This document shows, one piece after another, positions 46,685-56,210 of a DNA stretch of 59,013 nucleotides. This DNA is from Caballeronia humi (lineage in GTDB: Bacteria; Pseudomonadota; Gammaproteobacteria; Burkholderiales; Burkholderiaceae). A model generated the notes under the pieces. It was given only the letters and a program-made list of their open reading frames with translations, had not been told where the DNA came from and ran no database searches. A program made the position numbers and the translations under genes. The stretch is from assembly GCF_001544475.1 (NCBI RefSeq), contig NZ_FCNW02000038.1, positions 1-59,013 on the forward strand. The letters are read 5' to 3'. Within the stretch, counting starts at the first letter, position 1; every line of letters begins with the position of its first letter.

Positions 46685-48934
46685 CTATTTGCCCACCGAC
46701 AACGTCGAACTCAACGTGAGATTGTCCGAAGCGTTGCCGACCATTACCTGATACTGCCCGCCAGCCGTTTTCCATTGTTGCGCGGTCGTATCCCACGTGC
46801 CGAGCGGATGGCTCGCCGCGTTCGGATCGATGACGATCTGCACCGTCTTTTTCTCCCCCGCCGCGAGCAGCACCTTCTGGAATCCGACCAGGCGCTTGGG
46901 CGGCTGTCCGAGGCCGGCAGGCAACGACAGATAAACTTGCGGAACTTCGGCGCCGGCTACCTTGCCGCTGTTCTCGACATCGACCTGCACGGTGATCGGC
47001 TTCGTGCCATCGGAGGCTTGCGGCGTCACCTGCAATGCCGACAGCTTGAAACTCGTGTACGACAACCCGTGACCGAACGCGAACAACGGCTTGACGTTCT
47101 GCGCGTCGTACCAGCGATAACCGACCTGCAATCCCTCTGAGTACGTGACCGTCGGAACGCCGTTGAGGTTGACGCCAGGATATTGCGCAGGCGTGTTCGC
47201 CGGCCAGTCGCCCGCGTTCTTCGGGAATGTCACGGGCAACTTGCCCGACGGATTCGCGATGCCGAACACGAGACCCGCCACGATATTGCCGTCCTCCTGA
47301 CCCGGGAACCACGTTTCCAGCACGGCGGGAACCTGATCGATCCACGGCATCAGCGCGGACGCGTTGTCCTTCATCACGACCGCCGTGCGCGGATTCGCGG
47401 CGGCGATGGCGGTGATGACCTGATCCTGATGGTTCGACAACTCGATGCTCGGTCGATCCGCGCCCTCCTCGGCAATCGTTCCGGCCAGCACGATCACGAC
47501 GTCGGCCTTCTTTGCGGCGGCGACGGCGTCGGCGAGATTGCTGTTATCGTCGGCGATGATGGTGAGGTTCGCGGTCGCACTCGATCCGAGTTGTTTCAGC
47601 GTATTCTGCACGCCTTCGAGCGGCGTGACCGTATAAAGCGGGATCACGTCGGAGCTGCCGCCGCAGCAGCCAGCGACCGCTTTGTTCGCATACGCCGACT
47701 GTCCGATCAGCGCCACGGAATGCACGGTCTTGGCGTCAAAAGGCAACACGTTGTTCGAATTCTTCAGCAAGACCGCCGATTGCTCGCCGATCGCGCGCGC
47801 GATGGCGCCGTCGCCAGTTGCGTCGATGGCCGTCTGCGTCACCGGCCGGTCGAAGATGCCCAGCTTGAACATCTGCGTATAACGGCGGCCGAGCGCGGTA
47901 TCGATGTCCGACTGTTTGATTTGCCCCGCTGTCAGCGCAGCGTTGATCTTCGGAGGCGTCCACCAGGTCGTGAGCGGCGGCACGTCGATGCCGGGCATTT
48001 CGTTGTCAAGGCCGGCGAGCATCGTATTGGCCGTGCTGTGCGCCGCGAAGAAGTCCGACTGCACATAGCCCGTGAAGCCCCATTGACCGCGCAGCACGTC
48101 GGTGAGGATGTGCTTGTTCTCGCACATCGACGCACCGTTCACCGAGTTGTACGAGCACATGACCGAGGCCACGCCGCCGTCCTTCACGGCCATCTCGAAC
48201 GGCACCATATACAGTTCATGCAAGGTCTTGTCGTCGATGTTCTCGTTGATCGTCATGCGATTCGTTTCCTGCTCGTTCGCGACGAGATGCTTCGCCATCG
48301 CGATCACGCCGTGCGACTGAATCGCCTTGATCTCGGCCACGCCCATCATGCCGCTCAGGATCGGGTCTTCGCCGAAGTACTCGAAGTTGCGGCCGAGCGT
48401 GGGATTGCGCGCCAGATTCATGCCGGGACCTTCGAGCACATGCAGCGCGAGATTGCGCGACTCGCGCCCGATCACATCGCCGAACTGGCTCGCGACGGCC
48501 GTATCGAACGATGCCGCCACGGCCATGCCCGACGGCAGCGCCGTTGCCTTCGCCGAAGCAGGGCTCGACAGCGAAGCGAGTGGCAGCCCCGGCAGATCAG
48601 GCGACACGCAATCGTTTTGCCCGACGCCGACGGGCCCGTTGGTCACGCGCAACGTCGGAATCTGCAGGTCGGGAATACCCGTGATGTGCCGGCTGCCGTA
48701 GCAGGACGGAATCTCCGGCACCACGCCCGGCGACCCGGTGAGCTGCGCGATCTTTTGCTGCGGTGACATGGCCGCAAGAAGCAACGCCGTGCGCTGCTGA
48801 GGCGGCAACGAGGTGTTCATCCATGCGTGCGCATTCGCAGCCGTCGGCGTGCCTGCGTCGTCATGTCCGCCACCGCAACCAGCCGTGACGATCATCGCAA
48901 CTGCCGCGCTCAACAACGTTCGCTTCATCATCAT
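46685..48934 (-). CDS. GH3 family beta-glucosidase lipoprotein
   Basis: A 749-residue glycoside hydrolase family 3 enzyme. The N-terminus is a lipoprotein signal ending VTAGC (Cys20). The barrel has LARNPTLGRNFEYFGEDP, KHLVANEQET (215-224) and FTGYVQSDFFAAHS with nucleophile Asp294, where most relatives have SDW. A C-terminal alpha/beta domain and a fibronectin-III-like domain (from about 650) follow. It probably hydrolyses beta-glucosides such as cellobiose at the cell envelope. AAGGAG precedes three consecutive ATG codons; the first is used here. It is divergent from a LacI-type repressor. Confidence 0.92.
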   Translation of the reverse strand: MMMKRTLLSAAVAMIVTAGCGGGHDDAGTPTAANAHAWMNTSLPPQQRTALLLAAMSPQQKIAQLTGSPGVVPEIPSCYGSRHITGIPDLQIPTLRVTNGPVGVGQNDCVSPDLPGLPLASLSSPASAKATALPSGMAVAASFDTAVASQFGDVIGRESRNLALHVLEGPGMNLARNPTLGRNFEYFGEDPILSGMMGVAEIKAIQSHGVIAMAKHLVANEQETNRMTINENIDDKTLHELYMVPFEMAVKDGGVASVMCSYNSVNGASMCENKHILTDVLRGQWGFTGYVQSDFFAAHSTANTMLAGLDNEMPGIDVPPLTTWWTPPKINAALTAGQIKQSDIDTALGRRYTQMFKLGIFDRPVTQTAIDATGDGAIARAIGEQSAVLLKNSNNVLPFDAKTVHSVALIGQSAYANKAVAGCCGGSSDVIPLYTVTPLEGVQNTLKQLGSSATANLTIIADDNSNLADAVAAAKKADVVIVLAGTIAEEGADRPSIELSNHQDQVITAIAAANPRTAVVMKDNASALMPWIDQVPAVLETWFPGQEDGNIVAGLVFGIANPSGKLPVTFPKNAGDWPANTPAQYPGVNLNGVPTVTYSEGLQVGYRWYDAQNVKPLFAFGHGLSYTSFKLSALQVTPQASDGTKPITVQVDVENSGKVAGAEVPQVYLSLPAGLGQPPKRLVGFQKVLLAAGEKKTVQIVIDPNAASHPLGTWDTTAQQWKTAGGQYQVMVGNASDNLTLSSTLSVGK

Positions 48935-49069
48935 GCCCTCTCCTTTGAGTCAAATAAAATTCGTTGAATCGTCATCCTAATTAACGGGTCCTTATCGATC
49001 CAATTCCCGACCGACCGGCTACTTTTACTTACGGCGATGCCAAGTTACGTCGTACACTCGAACAATTCA

Positions 49070-49083
49070 CGCGGCGCGCCGCG
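49070..49083. promoter_or_regulatory. 14-bp palindrome in GH3/LacI intergenic region
   Basis: CGCGGCGCGCCGCG is a perfect palindrome 27 nt upstream of the lacI-type start, in the 176-base divergent region. Position and symmetry suit a repressor operator, but its CG-only composition could also arise by chance. Confidence 0.3.
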
Positions 49084-49110
49084 CATCCCATCGTATTGAA
49101 CGTTTCCCCT

Positions 49111-50124
49111 ATGAAAAGAACTTCGGCGACCATTCGCGATGTTGCGGCACTGTCGGGCGTCTCCGTTGCAACCGTGTCGAAATACATCAACGGCACCAAG
49201 CGCTTTACCGAGCCGGTCGAAGCGAAGCTCAAGGCGGCCATCGAGCAGCTCGGCTACCAGTCGAATCCGCTCGCGCGCTCGATGGTCACGAAGCAGACGC
49301 GCACCATCGGCCTCACCATTCTCGACATCAGCAATCCGCACTTCACCAACGTCGTCAAGGGCGCGAACCGCGTGGCGCTCAAGCACGACTACACGCTGCT
49401 GCTCGTCGACGTCGATGAAAACCAGGCGCGCGAGCGACCGCTCGTCGAGGCGCTCGCGCGCCGGGTCGACGGTTTGATCCTCAGTTCGAGGCTGCCCGAA
49501 GAAGCGTCGGACTGGCTGCTCGATCTCGACAAGCCCGTCGTGCTGCTCAGGCGCAGCGAGACGCTGCCCATAGCGAGCGTCGGCATCGACAACCGGCTCG
49601 CCACCTTCATGCTGACCCGGCATCTGCTTGATCTAGGCCATCGCGATTTCGCCTATCTCGGCTTCGGGCAGGCGCGCATCAACGACGAGCGGATCGCGGG
49701 CGTACGCGATTGTCTTGCTCAGGCCGGCCTCGAACTCGACGTGCACGATGTTCACGCGCCGACTACCCGCGCGGGCGAGCAAGCGTGTTCGCGCGTGATG
49801 CTCGGGCCGCGCCGTCCTCAGGCGGTCATTTGCTACAACGATCTCATTGCATTCGGCTTCATCAAGGCGGCCACCGCGCTCGGCATCAACGTGCCTCGCG
49901 ACGTGTCGGTGACCGGGATCGACAACGTGCCGTACGGCGAGATATCGGCACCGACTTTGACGAGCGTGGACACGCAGAGCGAAATGATGGGCGAGATCGC
50001 CATGCAGAAACTGATCGATGCGCTCGCGGGCAAGGAAGCGATCGAGCATGTGACCATCGAGCCGTGCCTCGTCGTGCGCGAATCGACCGCGCTGGCTGCC
50101 AAGCCCGCGAAGAAGGCGCTTTGA
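49111..50124 (+). CDS. LacI family transcriptional regulator
   Basis: A 337-residue repressor. The N-terminal HTH is classical (ATIRDVAALSGVSVATVSKYINGTKRF), followed by hinge helix NPLARSM and a periplasmic-binding-protein-like effector domain ending in VTGIDNVPYGEISAPTLTSV. ATG 49111 is chosen over an upstream TTG. It is divergent from the GH3 beta-glucosidase and most likely represses it until a glucoside or its product is present. Confidence 0.93.
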   Translation: MKRTSATIRDVAALSGVSVATVSKYINGTKRFTEPVEAKLKAAIEQLGYQSNPLARSMVTKQTRTIGLTILDISNPHFTNVVKGANRVALKHDYTLLLVDVDENQARERPLVEALARRVDGLILSSRLPEEASDWLLDLDKPVVLLRRSETLPIASVGIDNRLATFMLTRHLLDLGHRDFAYLGFGQARINDERIAGVRDCLAQAGLELDVHDVHAPTTRAGEQACSRVMLGPRRPQAVICYNDLIAFGFIKAATALGINVPRDVSVTGIDNVPYGEISAPTLTSVDTQSEMMGEIAMQKLIDALAGKEAIEHVTIEPCLVVRESTALAAKPAKKAL

Positions 50125-50496
50125 TGTCGCGGTGCGAGCAGACGTGCGTGGCGTTTCGCGACTATCTCGACGATCGCAGCAATGAAAAGTAGCGCTTGGG
50201 CGGTTAAGCGGCGTCGGCTCGCAACTCTTGGCATGAGTGTCTCCGCGCGGCTCGCGAGGTCGCGAGGCGCGTATCTGGGAATAAGAGGATTTTCCCAATA
50301 TGTGTTTGGGAAAACGGTTACCCAGATTAACGAGTTTTGATCGGGCTTACCAACGCTTTCGCCTAAGTGGTTTCCCTGAGTGAGTTTATCCCCTCAACCT
50401 GCCCGGCCCGCACGTGGTTCTTTTACTGGAGCGAGACCACCACCAACGCGATTCGGCAGCGTTATCCACATACCCGCTCATGTCGATCAACGCGAT
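50125..50496. other. convergent intergenic region
   Basis: About 370 bases between the LacI-type gene and the amidase stop. It holds the AT-rich inverted repeat at 50290-50314 and otherwise no recognisable gene; the small open frames show no motifs. Confidence 0.45.
50290..50314. repeat. AT-rich inverted repeat between convergent genes
   Basis: TTTTCCCAA (50290-50298) and TTGGGAAAA (50306-50314) are perfect 9-bp arms around 7 bases. On both strands the hairpin ends in a short T-run, so it could act as a weak bidirectional terminator between the convergent LacI-type and amidase genes. Confidence 0.45.
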
Positions 50497-52023
50497 TCAC
50501 ACCGCCGACGCGCCGCCCTGGTTTTCACCCGTCGAATCAAGAACAGGCGGCGCAGTAACGATCGACTTGAGCGATGGCGTCGGCTGCGTGAGCTTTGAAA
50601 AATCTGGACGCGGGCGACGCAGCGCAGGCACGGCATCGAACGCCTGTTCGAACGCATGCGACACCGCGAGCGTCTTTCGGTCGCCACGAAATGGCCCGAC
50701 AATCTGCAAGCCGAACGGCATGCCCGCATGATCGACGCCGCAGGGCAGCGAGAGCGCCGGATGCGTCGTGAGCGTGACCACGTACGTGAGCGCGAGCCAG
50801 CGGTAGTAGTTCTCCTGCGCGCGACCGTTGATCTGCGCCGCGTACAGTTCCTGCCACGGGAACGGGGTAACCGGCGTCGTTGGCGAAAGGATCACGTCGT
50901 AACGCTCGAACGCGCTTTGGAAACGCTGGAAGATGCGTGTCTGCTCGGCTTGCGCCCACGCGCTGTCCGCAAGCGACATCGTCGCGCCCATCTCGTAATT
51001 GGCGCGCGTGTTCGGCCCGAGCGCACCCGGATCGCGCGCATAGGCTTCGCGCAGGCCCGCGACGAAACTCTCCGCGCGAATCACGTCGAACGCGCGATGG
51101 ACATCGCCCAGATCGAAGGCCACTTCCTCGCACTTGCGAACCATCGGCGCGATGGCGGCGATGCGCGAACGGAACGTGGAGCGGATCGCGTCGTCGACGT
51201 CGCAACTGCCGAAATCTTCGGTGTAGCCCACGCTCAGCGACGAGAGATCAAGTGGTTCGAGCGTCGCGAACGATAGAGAATCGACCGCGTAACTCAGCGG
51301 ATCGCTGGTCGAGAGGCCGGCGGTCGCGGCGAGTTGCAGCGCGGTTTCGGCGACCGTGCGTCCCATCGGACCGACGACCGAGAGCGGCGTCCAGCCGAGC
51401 AGCCGCCGCGAATTGGGCACGAGTCCCGCTGATGGCCGGAAGCCAACTACGCCGCATTTCGACGCGGGAATGCGCAGCGACCCGCCCGTGTCCGATCCGG
51501 TGCAAACCGGCAGCATGTCGCAGGCAAGCGCCGCCGCCGATCCGCCCGACGAGCCGCCCGCGTTCAGTTCCGGACTAAAGGGATTGCCGGTCGCTCCCCA
51601 CACCACGTTGCGCGTGTTCGCACCCGCGCCGAGTTCGGGCACGTTTGTCTTCGCCACCAGGATCGCACCGGCGGCGCGCAGGCGTTCAACCAGCACGACG
51701 TCACGCGAAGGCACGTGGCCGCGCGACATCGGCGAACCGTAGGTGGTGAGAAGACCAGCCGTATCTTCGAGATCCTTCACGCCGAGCGGCAGGCCGTGCA
51801 GCAGTCCGAGCGGCTCGCCATTCAATACCGCGCGCTCCGCGGCCTTCGCAGCTTCGCGCGCCGCTTCGAAGCAGGTTGCCGTCACGGCGTTCACGGCCGG
51901 GTTGATCGCTTCGATGCGCGCGATGCAGGCGTCGAGCAACTCCACCGGTGAGATCTCTCGCGCTCCGATCAAACGGCGAAGTTCGACGGCCGTGCGGCTC
52001 ACGAGATCGGCGATGTCATTCAT
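50497..52023 (-). CDS. amidase (amidase-signature family)
   Basis: A 508-residue amidase-signature enzyme. The catalytic Ser-cisSer-Lys set is visible: Lys83 in LPLGVKDLEDTAG, the AGGSSGGSAAA loop (155-165) and nucleophile Ser182 in GSDTGGSLRIP. It hydrolyses a C-N amide bond; AtzF, GatA and nitrilase-pathway amidases share the fold, so the substrate is open. It lacks gatC/gatB neighbours, which argues against tRNA amidation. No signal peptide is present. Confidence 0.92.
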   Translation of the reverse strand: MNDIADLVSRTAVELRRLIGAREISPVELLDACIARIEAINPAVNAVTATCFEAAREAAKAAERAVLNGEPLGLLHGLPLGVKDLEDTAGLLTTYGSPMSRGHVPSRDVVLVERLRAAGAILVAKTNVPELGAGANTRNVVWGATGNPFSPELNAGGSSGGSAAALACDMLPVCTGSDTGGSLRIPASKCGVVGFRPSAGLVPNSRRLLGWTPLSVVGPMGRTVAETALQLAATAGLSTSDPLSYAVDSLSFATLEPLDLSSLSVGYTEDFGSCDVDDAIRSTFRSRIAAIAPMVRKCEEVAFDLGDVHRAFDVIRAESFVAGLREAYARDPGALGPNTRANYEMGATMSLADSAWAQAEQTRIFQRFQSAFERYDVILSPTTPVTPFPWQELYAAQINGRAQENYYRWLALTYVVTLTTHPALSLPCGVDHAGMPFGLQIVGPFRGDRKTLAVSHAFEQAFDAVPALRRPRPDFSKLTQPTPSLKSIVTAPPVLDSTGENQGGASAV

Positions 52024-52196
52024 GGCTGGGTGTCATGGTGGACGGCGAATGGAAGGGAGCCGCAGAGCCGGAACCGCTCGCCAGCGTGCAATCGAGCTAA
52101 AGTCTCGCTAAGCAGATGAAAATCATTGATTAATTAAATCGCCCACTCCATCGCACCGCGTGGGATGCAGTCACAAAAATGCAGTGGGCTCGAACA

Positions 52197-52529
52197 TCAA
52201 TGTCCCGCTTCCTCGACGGTCAAATTGTTCTTGACCGACGACACGCCCGGAACCCCCTCAGCAACTTTCGCTGCAAGATCTATCTGCGTCTGATCGGGAG
52301 CCATTCCCACCAACGTTACCTTGCCGCCACGAGCGACGGCGTGAACGTCGGCAGATTCCAGGCCCTTTTGCTTGTACAACGTCGTCTGAACTTTCTTCGC
52401 CAGTTGCCGATCCGCTGCTCTAACCGACGATTTCGTTGCGCCAGCCTCTTGCGCACCAACAACGGGAACGGTAGCGACGATAGCGCTGACGGCTACCACA
52501 GCGGCGAGAAAGGTGTTGATTGATTTCAT
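52197..52529 (-). CDS. BON-domain periplasmic protein
   Basis: A 110-residue exported protein. The signal peptide ends PVVGAQ. One BON domain follows (LAKKVQTTLYKQKGLESADVHAVARGGKVTLVG, then VAEGVPGVSSVKNNLTV). BON proteins such as OsmY bind phospholipid or envelope components under stress. AAGGAG precedes the ATG at 52529. It lies upstream of the amidase by 173 nt on the same strand. Confidence 0.9.
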   Translation of the reverse strand: MKSINTFLAAVVAVSAIVATVPVVGAQEAGATKSSVRAADRQLAKKVQTTLYKQKGLESADVHAVARGGKVTLVGMAPDQTQIDLAAKVAEGVPGVSSVKNNLTVEEAGH

Positions 52530-53095
52530 CTCTTCTCCTTCAGAAGGAAGTAGCAAAACTGCTTGGGACGACGCAAAAGATCACAAGTCATAACACGCTG
52601 CGTAGCGAAAAGTGCGCAAACTGGCGTTGATGACCTGCGGCCACGACTTTCGGGCAAACGAATTGTAAGCTCTTATTGTGGGTTGTACAGTGACGCAGGC
52701 TGGTCGTGGGGTAACGCCAACGTACTTCCGAAGGGCGTATGCACGGTTTGAAGTGTGTCGCGCTGTGGCGTTGCATCCGGGAACAGCGTTGCTCCACGAT
52801 GAAACAGCGCGTCGGCATGTCGCTTCGGCGCTTCGATGCAAAGCACGAGCAATGCAATGATCTTCAGCGCTCGGCACAGAGTTTGCATTGAGAGACCGGC
52901 CGTGCCTCTTGCACGGACTTCGAAGCAAATTTTTATTCCAGGGAGACAACCATGCAGTGGACCACACCCGCCTTCACCGACTTGCGCTTCGGCTTTGAAA
53001 TAACGATGTATATCGCCGTTCGATAGCGCGTCCAACGGCCGCTTGCACATGCCACCTCAGGCATGCGCGGCGGCATCACCGATACGATTCAGGAA
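52530..53095. other. non-coding stretch
   Basis: About 570 bases upstream of the BON gene, lying downstream of the PQQ cassette. Overlapping open frames on both strands have no ribosome-binding site, motif or codon pattern that supports a gene. A promoter for the BON gene is expected near 52560-52620. A small RNA cannot be excluded. Confidence 0.4.
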
Positions 53096-53133
53096 TTGAA
53101 AAACCCCGCTGCCAAACATCGGCTAGCGGGGTT
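53096..53133 (-). terminator. rho-independent terminator of PQQ dehydrogenase/cytochrome unit
   Basis: On the minus strand, AACCCCGCTAGCC pairs with GGCAGCGGGGTT (one bulge) around a 7-base loop, followed by a run of T. It starts 18 nt after the stop of the cytochrome fusion gene at 53152. Confidence 0.8.
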
Positions 53134-53151
53134 GTCCAACGCCCACGGCGT

Positions 53152-54384
53152 CTATTGCGAGTTGCCGGCGTTAAGCGGTGTCGCGGAAGCGCGCGCGGCG
53201 TCGGCCGTGAGCTTGGAACCGCCCGCGCTATAGCCGTTCGAGAACAACAAAAACGCCATGATGTCCGCGTATTCCTCGTCCTTCATCTTGCCCGGCCGGT
53301 CCGCGGGCATGTTCGTCGCCATGTAGCCATAGATGCCGCCGATCGTGAGATGGGCGTCCTTCGCCGGCGCGAACGATGGGCCCCGCAGCGCAGGCGCATT
53401 GACGCCGCCCAGATCGGCCCCATGACACTTCGCGCACGCGCTTGAGTACAGCTTCTTGCCATGCGCGACCTGGCCCTTGTCGAAGGAAGGAACATCGCCG
53501 CCCGCAGCAGCCACCTTCACGAAACCTCCCGTTTCCGAAGACGTGGCGCTCGCCAGAACGCCCGATCGGCGGATGCCAGTCGAACGCACCGGGCCGTCGA
53601 GATACGCGTATTTCGTCGATGACGCTTGCGCTGTACGCGCGCTGTCGGGCAACGCCCACGCATCGGTCAGCGCAGCGAGCCGGCCGTCGGCGGCCATCTT
53701 CGCGAGCGCCGCATCGATGCGCGGCTGAAGTGCGGCGTTCTTCGCACCGAATGCGAAGACGAGCCGCCACTCCGCATACGGAGACGTCGTCGCTGACACG
53801 TTGAAGCGCTGTTTCGGATGGTCGAGCGTATAGGCGACCACCGCCGGATACCACACGATCGCGCGTGTTGCATGCCCCGTCGCGACCGCCTCCACCGTTC
53901 GCTCGGGCGTATTTTCCAGGTCCAGCTTGACGTCCTGTTCCTGGACCGCGATGAGCTGCGCAGGGCTCGCGTACGTGGCGGCAACCACGTTTGCGCGCCC
54001 TCGCTGTGCGACCGGATCGACGGTCGTCACGCTAACGTAGCCCGAGCGCAGATAATCCCGGGACAAGACCACCGCGTCGCCCGAGCCATCGGCGACCGAC
54101 GACTGCGGGAAGCCGGCAATCGCATCGCAACTGCGCCCGAGCGTCTTGTGGAGTTCCTTGAGGGAAACGCCGTCATCGTCGCCCTCCCCGATTCCATCTT
54201 CGATGATCGATGCGGCGATGCCCGCGGTCTTGAACGCCTCCCGCGCGACGGCACGGTCCAGCGCGGCCGATGGGCTTCCGGGAAACGTACATACGCGCAC
54301 GCCGGCAATGGACGTCGTTGGAACGAGTGCAGCGCCAAACACTAGCAGGCTGGCGGCTGCAGCCTGATGCAGACAAGTTTTCAT
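53152..54384 (-). CDS. XoxJ/MxaJ-like binding domain fused to cytochrome c
   Basis: A 410-residue periplasmic protein. A signal peptide ends TTSIAG. Residues about 28-250 are an extracellular solute-binding (family 3) domain like MxaJ/XoxJ (VCTFPGSPSAALDRAVAREAF, CDAIAGFPQS, AEWRLVFAFGAKN). Residues 300-385 are a class I cytochrome c with CAKCH (317-321) haem attachment and Met359 as likely sixth ligand. In methanol-dehydrogenase operons the cytochrome (XoxG/MxaG) and J protein are separate genes; here they are one chain. It should accept electrons from, or help mature, the PQQ dehydrogenase encoded 95 nt upstream. Confidence 0.88.
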   Translation of the reverse strand: MKTCLHQAAAASLLVFGAALVPTTSIAGVRVCTFPGSPSAALDRAVAREAFKTAGIAASIIEDGIGEGDDDGVSLKELHKTLGRSCDAIAGFPQSSVADGSGDAVVLSRDYLRSGYVSVTTVDPVAQRGRANVVAATYASPAQLIAVQEQDVKLDLENTPERTVEAVATGHATRAIVWYPAVVAYTLDHPKQRFNVSATTSPYAEWRLVFAFGAKNAALQPRIDAALAKMAADGRLAALTDAWALPDSARTAQASSTKYAYLDGPVRSTGIRRSGVLASATSSETGGFVKVAAAGGDVPSFDKGQVAHGKKLYSSACAKCHGADLGGVNAPALRGPSFAPAKDAHLTIGGIYGYMATNMPADRPGKMKDEEYADIMAFLLFSNGYSAGGSKLTADAARASATPLNAGNSQ

Positions 54385-54430
54385 GATGGGACTTCCGAAT
54401 TAGGCTTGGGACACGAGGCTCGAGGCGTCA

Positions 54431-54465
54431 CGCTGTCTCACCCGCGTTGCACGGGCGAGACAGCG
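54431..54465. repeat. strong hairpin between PQQ dehydrogenase and cytochrome genes
   Basis: CGCTGTCTC (54431-54439) pairs perfectly with GAGACAGCG (54457-54465). The stem continues through CCCG/CGGG after one mismatch, leaving a 7-base loop. It is in the 95-base gap of a two-gene unit and has no U-tract, so it may stabilise the upstream message or set unequal expression. Confidence 0.6.
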
Positions 54466-54479
54466 CGCGATGTCGCGAA

Positions 54480-56210
54480 TCAGCTGTGGTTAAGCGCGAA
54501 CACGTACAGCGTTCCGCCGACCGGAATCTTCTCGGCGGCCTTCGCCATCGGGCCGCCCCAGATCGGGTTGGCGCCGCCGTAACCGGCCAGAATCGCCACG
54601 TATTGCTTACCCTCTATCTCGAACACCGAAGGCTGCGCAATAACGCCGCTCGCGAGTTTCGGGCTTTGCCAGAGCACCTTGCCGGTCGCTTCATCGAAGG
54701 CCAGCAGATGACCGTCCAGCGAGCCGCTGAATGCAAGGCCGCCGGCGGTCGTCGCGACGCCACCGTTCCACGGCAACTTCGACCAGTGGCTCCAGACCTT
54801 CTTGCCCGTGTTGACGTCGATTGCCTGCAATTCGCCGTAGCCCTGGCTGCCCGGTTCGGGCTTGATCTCGAATCCCTCGCCCAGATACGGAAGCCCCTTC
54901 ATGTACGTGACCGATTTGCCGGACAACGTCATGCACGCATGCAGCGATGGAACAATGGCAAGATGCTTTTCCGGATCGTACGACGTGGACCACCAATTCT
55001 TGCCGCCGAGGAAGCTCGGGCAGGTCTCGATAGTCGTGCCCACTTTCGGGTACTTCGTTTCGTCCTGGATCGGCGCGCCCTCCGCCGTGTAGCCCGTGAC
55101 CGAAGTCGCTCTGACGAACGGCTTCGCGTAGATCAGCTTGCCATTGCTTCGATCGATCGCATGGAAGTATCCGTTGCGGTCCGCGTGAATGACAGCATCG
55201 TAGTCCTTGTTCTCGTAGTTGATCTTCGCCAGCACCGGCGTATTGACGCCGTCGTAATCCCAGGTGTCGTGTCGCGTGTATTGATAGTGCCACTTGATGT
55301 CGCCGGATTTCGGGTCCATCGCCAGCAGCGAGTTCGAGTAGAGGTTGTCGCCCGGCCGCAGATCCGCAAGCCACGGTCCGGGGTTGCCGACGCCCCAGAA
55401 CAACGTCTTCGATGCGGGATCGTAGGTGCCCGTCAACCACGCCGGCGCGCCGCCGTGTTCCTGCGTGCCGTCAGGCCAGGTATCGCCATGCTTTTCGCCC
55501 GCGCCCGGCACGGTATAGCGTTTCCACAGGACGTTGCCATCGTCGGGATTGAGCGCCGCGATGAAACCCCGCGCGCCATACTCGCCCCCTGCGCTGCCGA
55601 CGACTAGCGCACCGTCGAGCGCAAGCGGAGCCAGCGAGAACGCGTAGCCAACGCCCGGCTCGAACATCTGCTTCTTCCACACGACCGCACCGGTCTGCGC
55701 GTCCAGCGCGGCAACCTCGCCACTGAGCATCGCGACGTAGACGTTCTTGCCGTAGAGCGCGACGCCCCGGTTGATCACGTCGCAACACGCGGTCTTGAAG
55801 GATTCGGCGCCCAGCTTCGGTTCGTATTTCCAGAGTTGCTTGCCCGTCGCGGCATCGAATGCATAGACGTTGTCCTTGGGCGTCGTGACGAACATCAGCC
55901 GTCCGTTGACGAGCGGCGTCGCCTCGAAGCCCTGCTTAAGCTCGGCGGGAAACTTGTAGCTCCACACCTGCTTGAGGCTTTTGACGTTTGACGTCGTGAT
56001 CTGCTTGAGCGGCGAATGGGCGTGACCGTCGTAGGTACGGTAGTAGGTGAGCCATCCCGGATCGCCTTGTGCCTGCGTGAGCCGGTCATAAGTCACCGGC
56101 GGATAATCGGCGGCCGCGCCTGCCGCCGCACTGAACGTCAGACCGACGGCCACAGCGATGCCGATCGCAGACGTCGCTGCCAGCGTAATGGAACCTACAC
56201 GTGTTTTCAT
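54480..56210 (-). CDS. lanthanide-type PQQ-dependent alcohol dehydrogenase
   Basis: A 576-residue periplasmic quinoprotein with an eight-bladed propeller, signal peptide (ends near GAAADYPP) and the vicinal disulfide pair Cys142-Cys143 (TACCDVINRG). Metal/PQQ residues are readable: Glu210 (SAGGEYGAR), Asn276 (GVGNPGPW), catalytic Asp318 and an extra Asp320 in WDYDGVN. The D-x-D pair marks lanthanide-dependent enzymes (XoxF, ExaF/PedH); calcium-dependent MxaF has Ala at the second position. The substrate is methanol, ethanol or a related alcohol; overall sequence is not close enough to decide. AGGAGA precedes the ATG. The fused cytochrome/J gene follows in the same unit. Confidence 0.92.
   Translation of the reverse strand: MKTRVGSITLAATSAIGIAVAVGLTFSAAAGAAADYPPVTYDRLTQAQGDPGWLTYYRTYDGHAHSPLKQITTSNVKSLKQVWSYKFPAELKQGFEATPLVNGRLMFVTTPKDNVYAFDAATGKQLWKYEPKLGAESFKTACCDVINRGVALYGKNVYVAMLSGEVAALDAQTGAVVWKKQMFEPGVGYAFSLAPLALDGALVVGSAGGEYGARGFIAALNPDDGNVLWKRYTVPGAGEKHGDTWPDGTQEHGGAPAWLTGTYDPASKTLFWGVGNPGPWLADLRPGDNLYSNSLLAMDPKSGDIKWHYQYTRHDTWDYDGVNTPVLAKINYENKDYDAVIHADRNGYFHAIDRSNGKLIYAKPFVRATSVTGYTAEGAPIQDETKYPKVGTTIETCPSFLGGKNWWSTSYDPEKHLAIVPSLHACMTLSGKSVTYMKGLPYLGEGFEIKPEPGSQGYGELQAIDVNTGKKVWSHWSKLPWNGGVATTAGGLAFSGSLDGHLLAFDEATGKVLWQSPKLASGVIAQPSVFEIEGKQYVAILAGYGGANPIWGGPMAKAAEKIPVGGTLYVFALNHS

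Noticed and set aside
47183..48766. 527-codon plus-strand open frame
   Set aside because: Antisense shadow of the GH3 gene.
52581..53050. Overlapping minus-strand open frames of about 90-128 codons
   Set aside because: No initiation signal, domain or codon bias, and mutually overlapping, so not called as genes.
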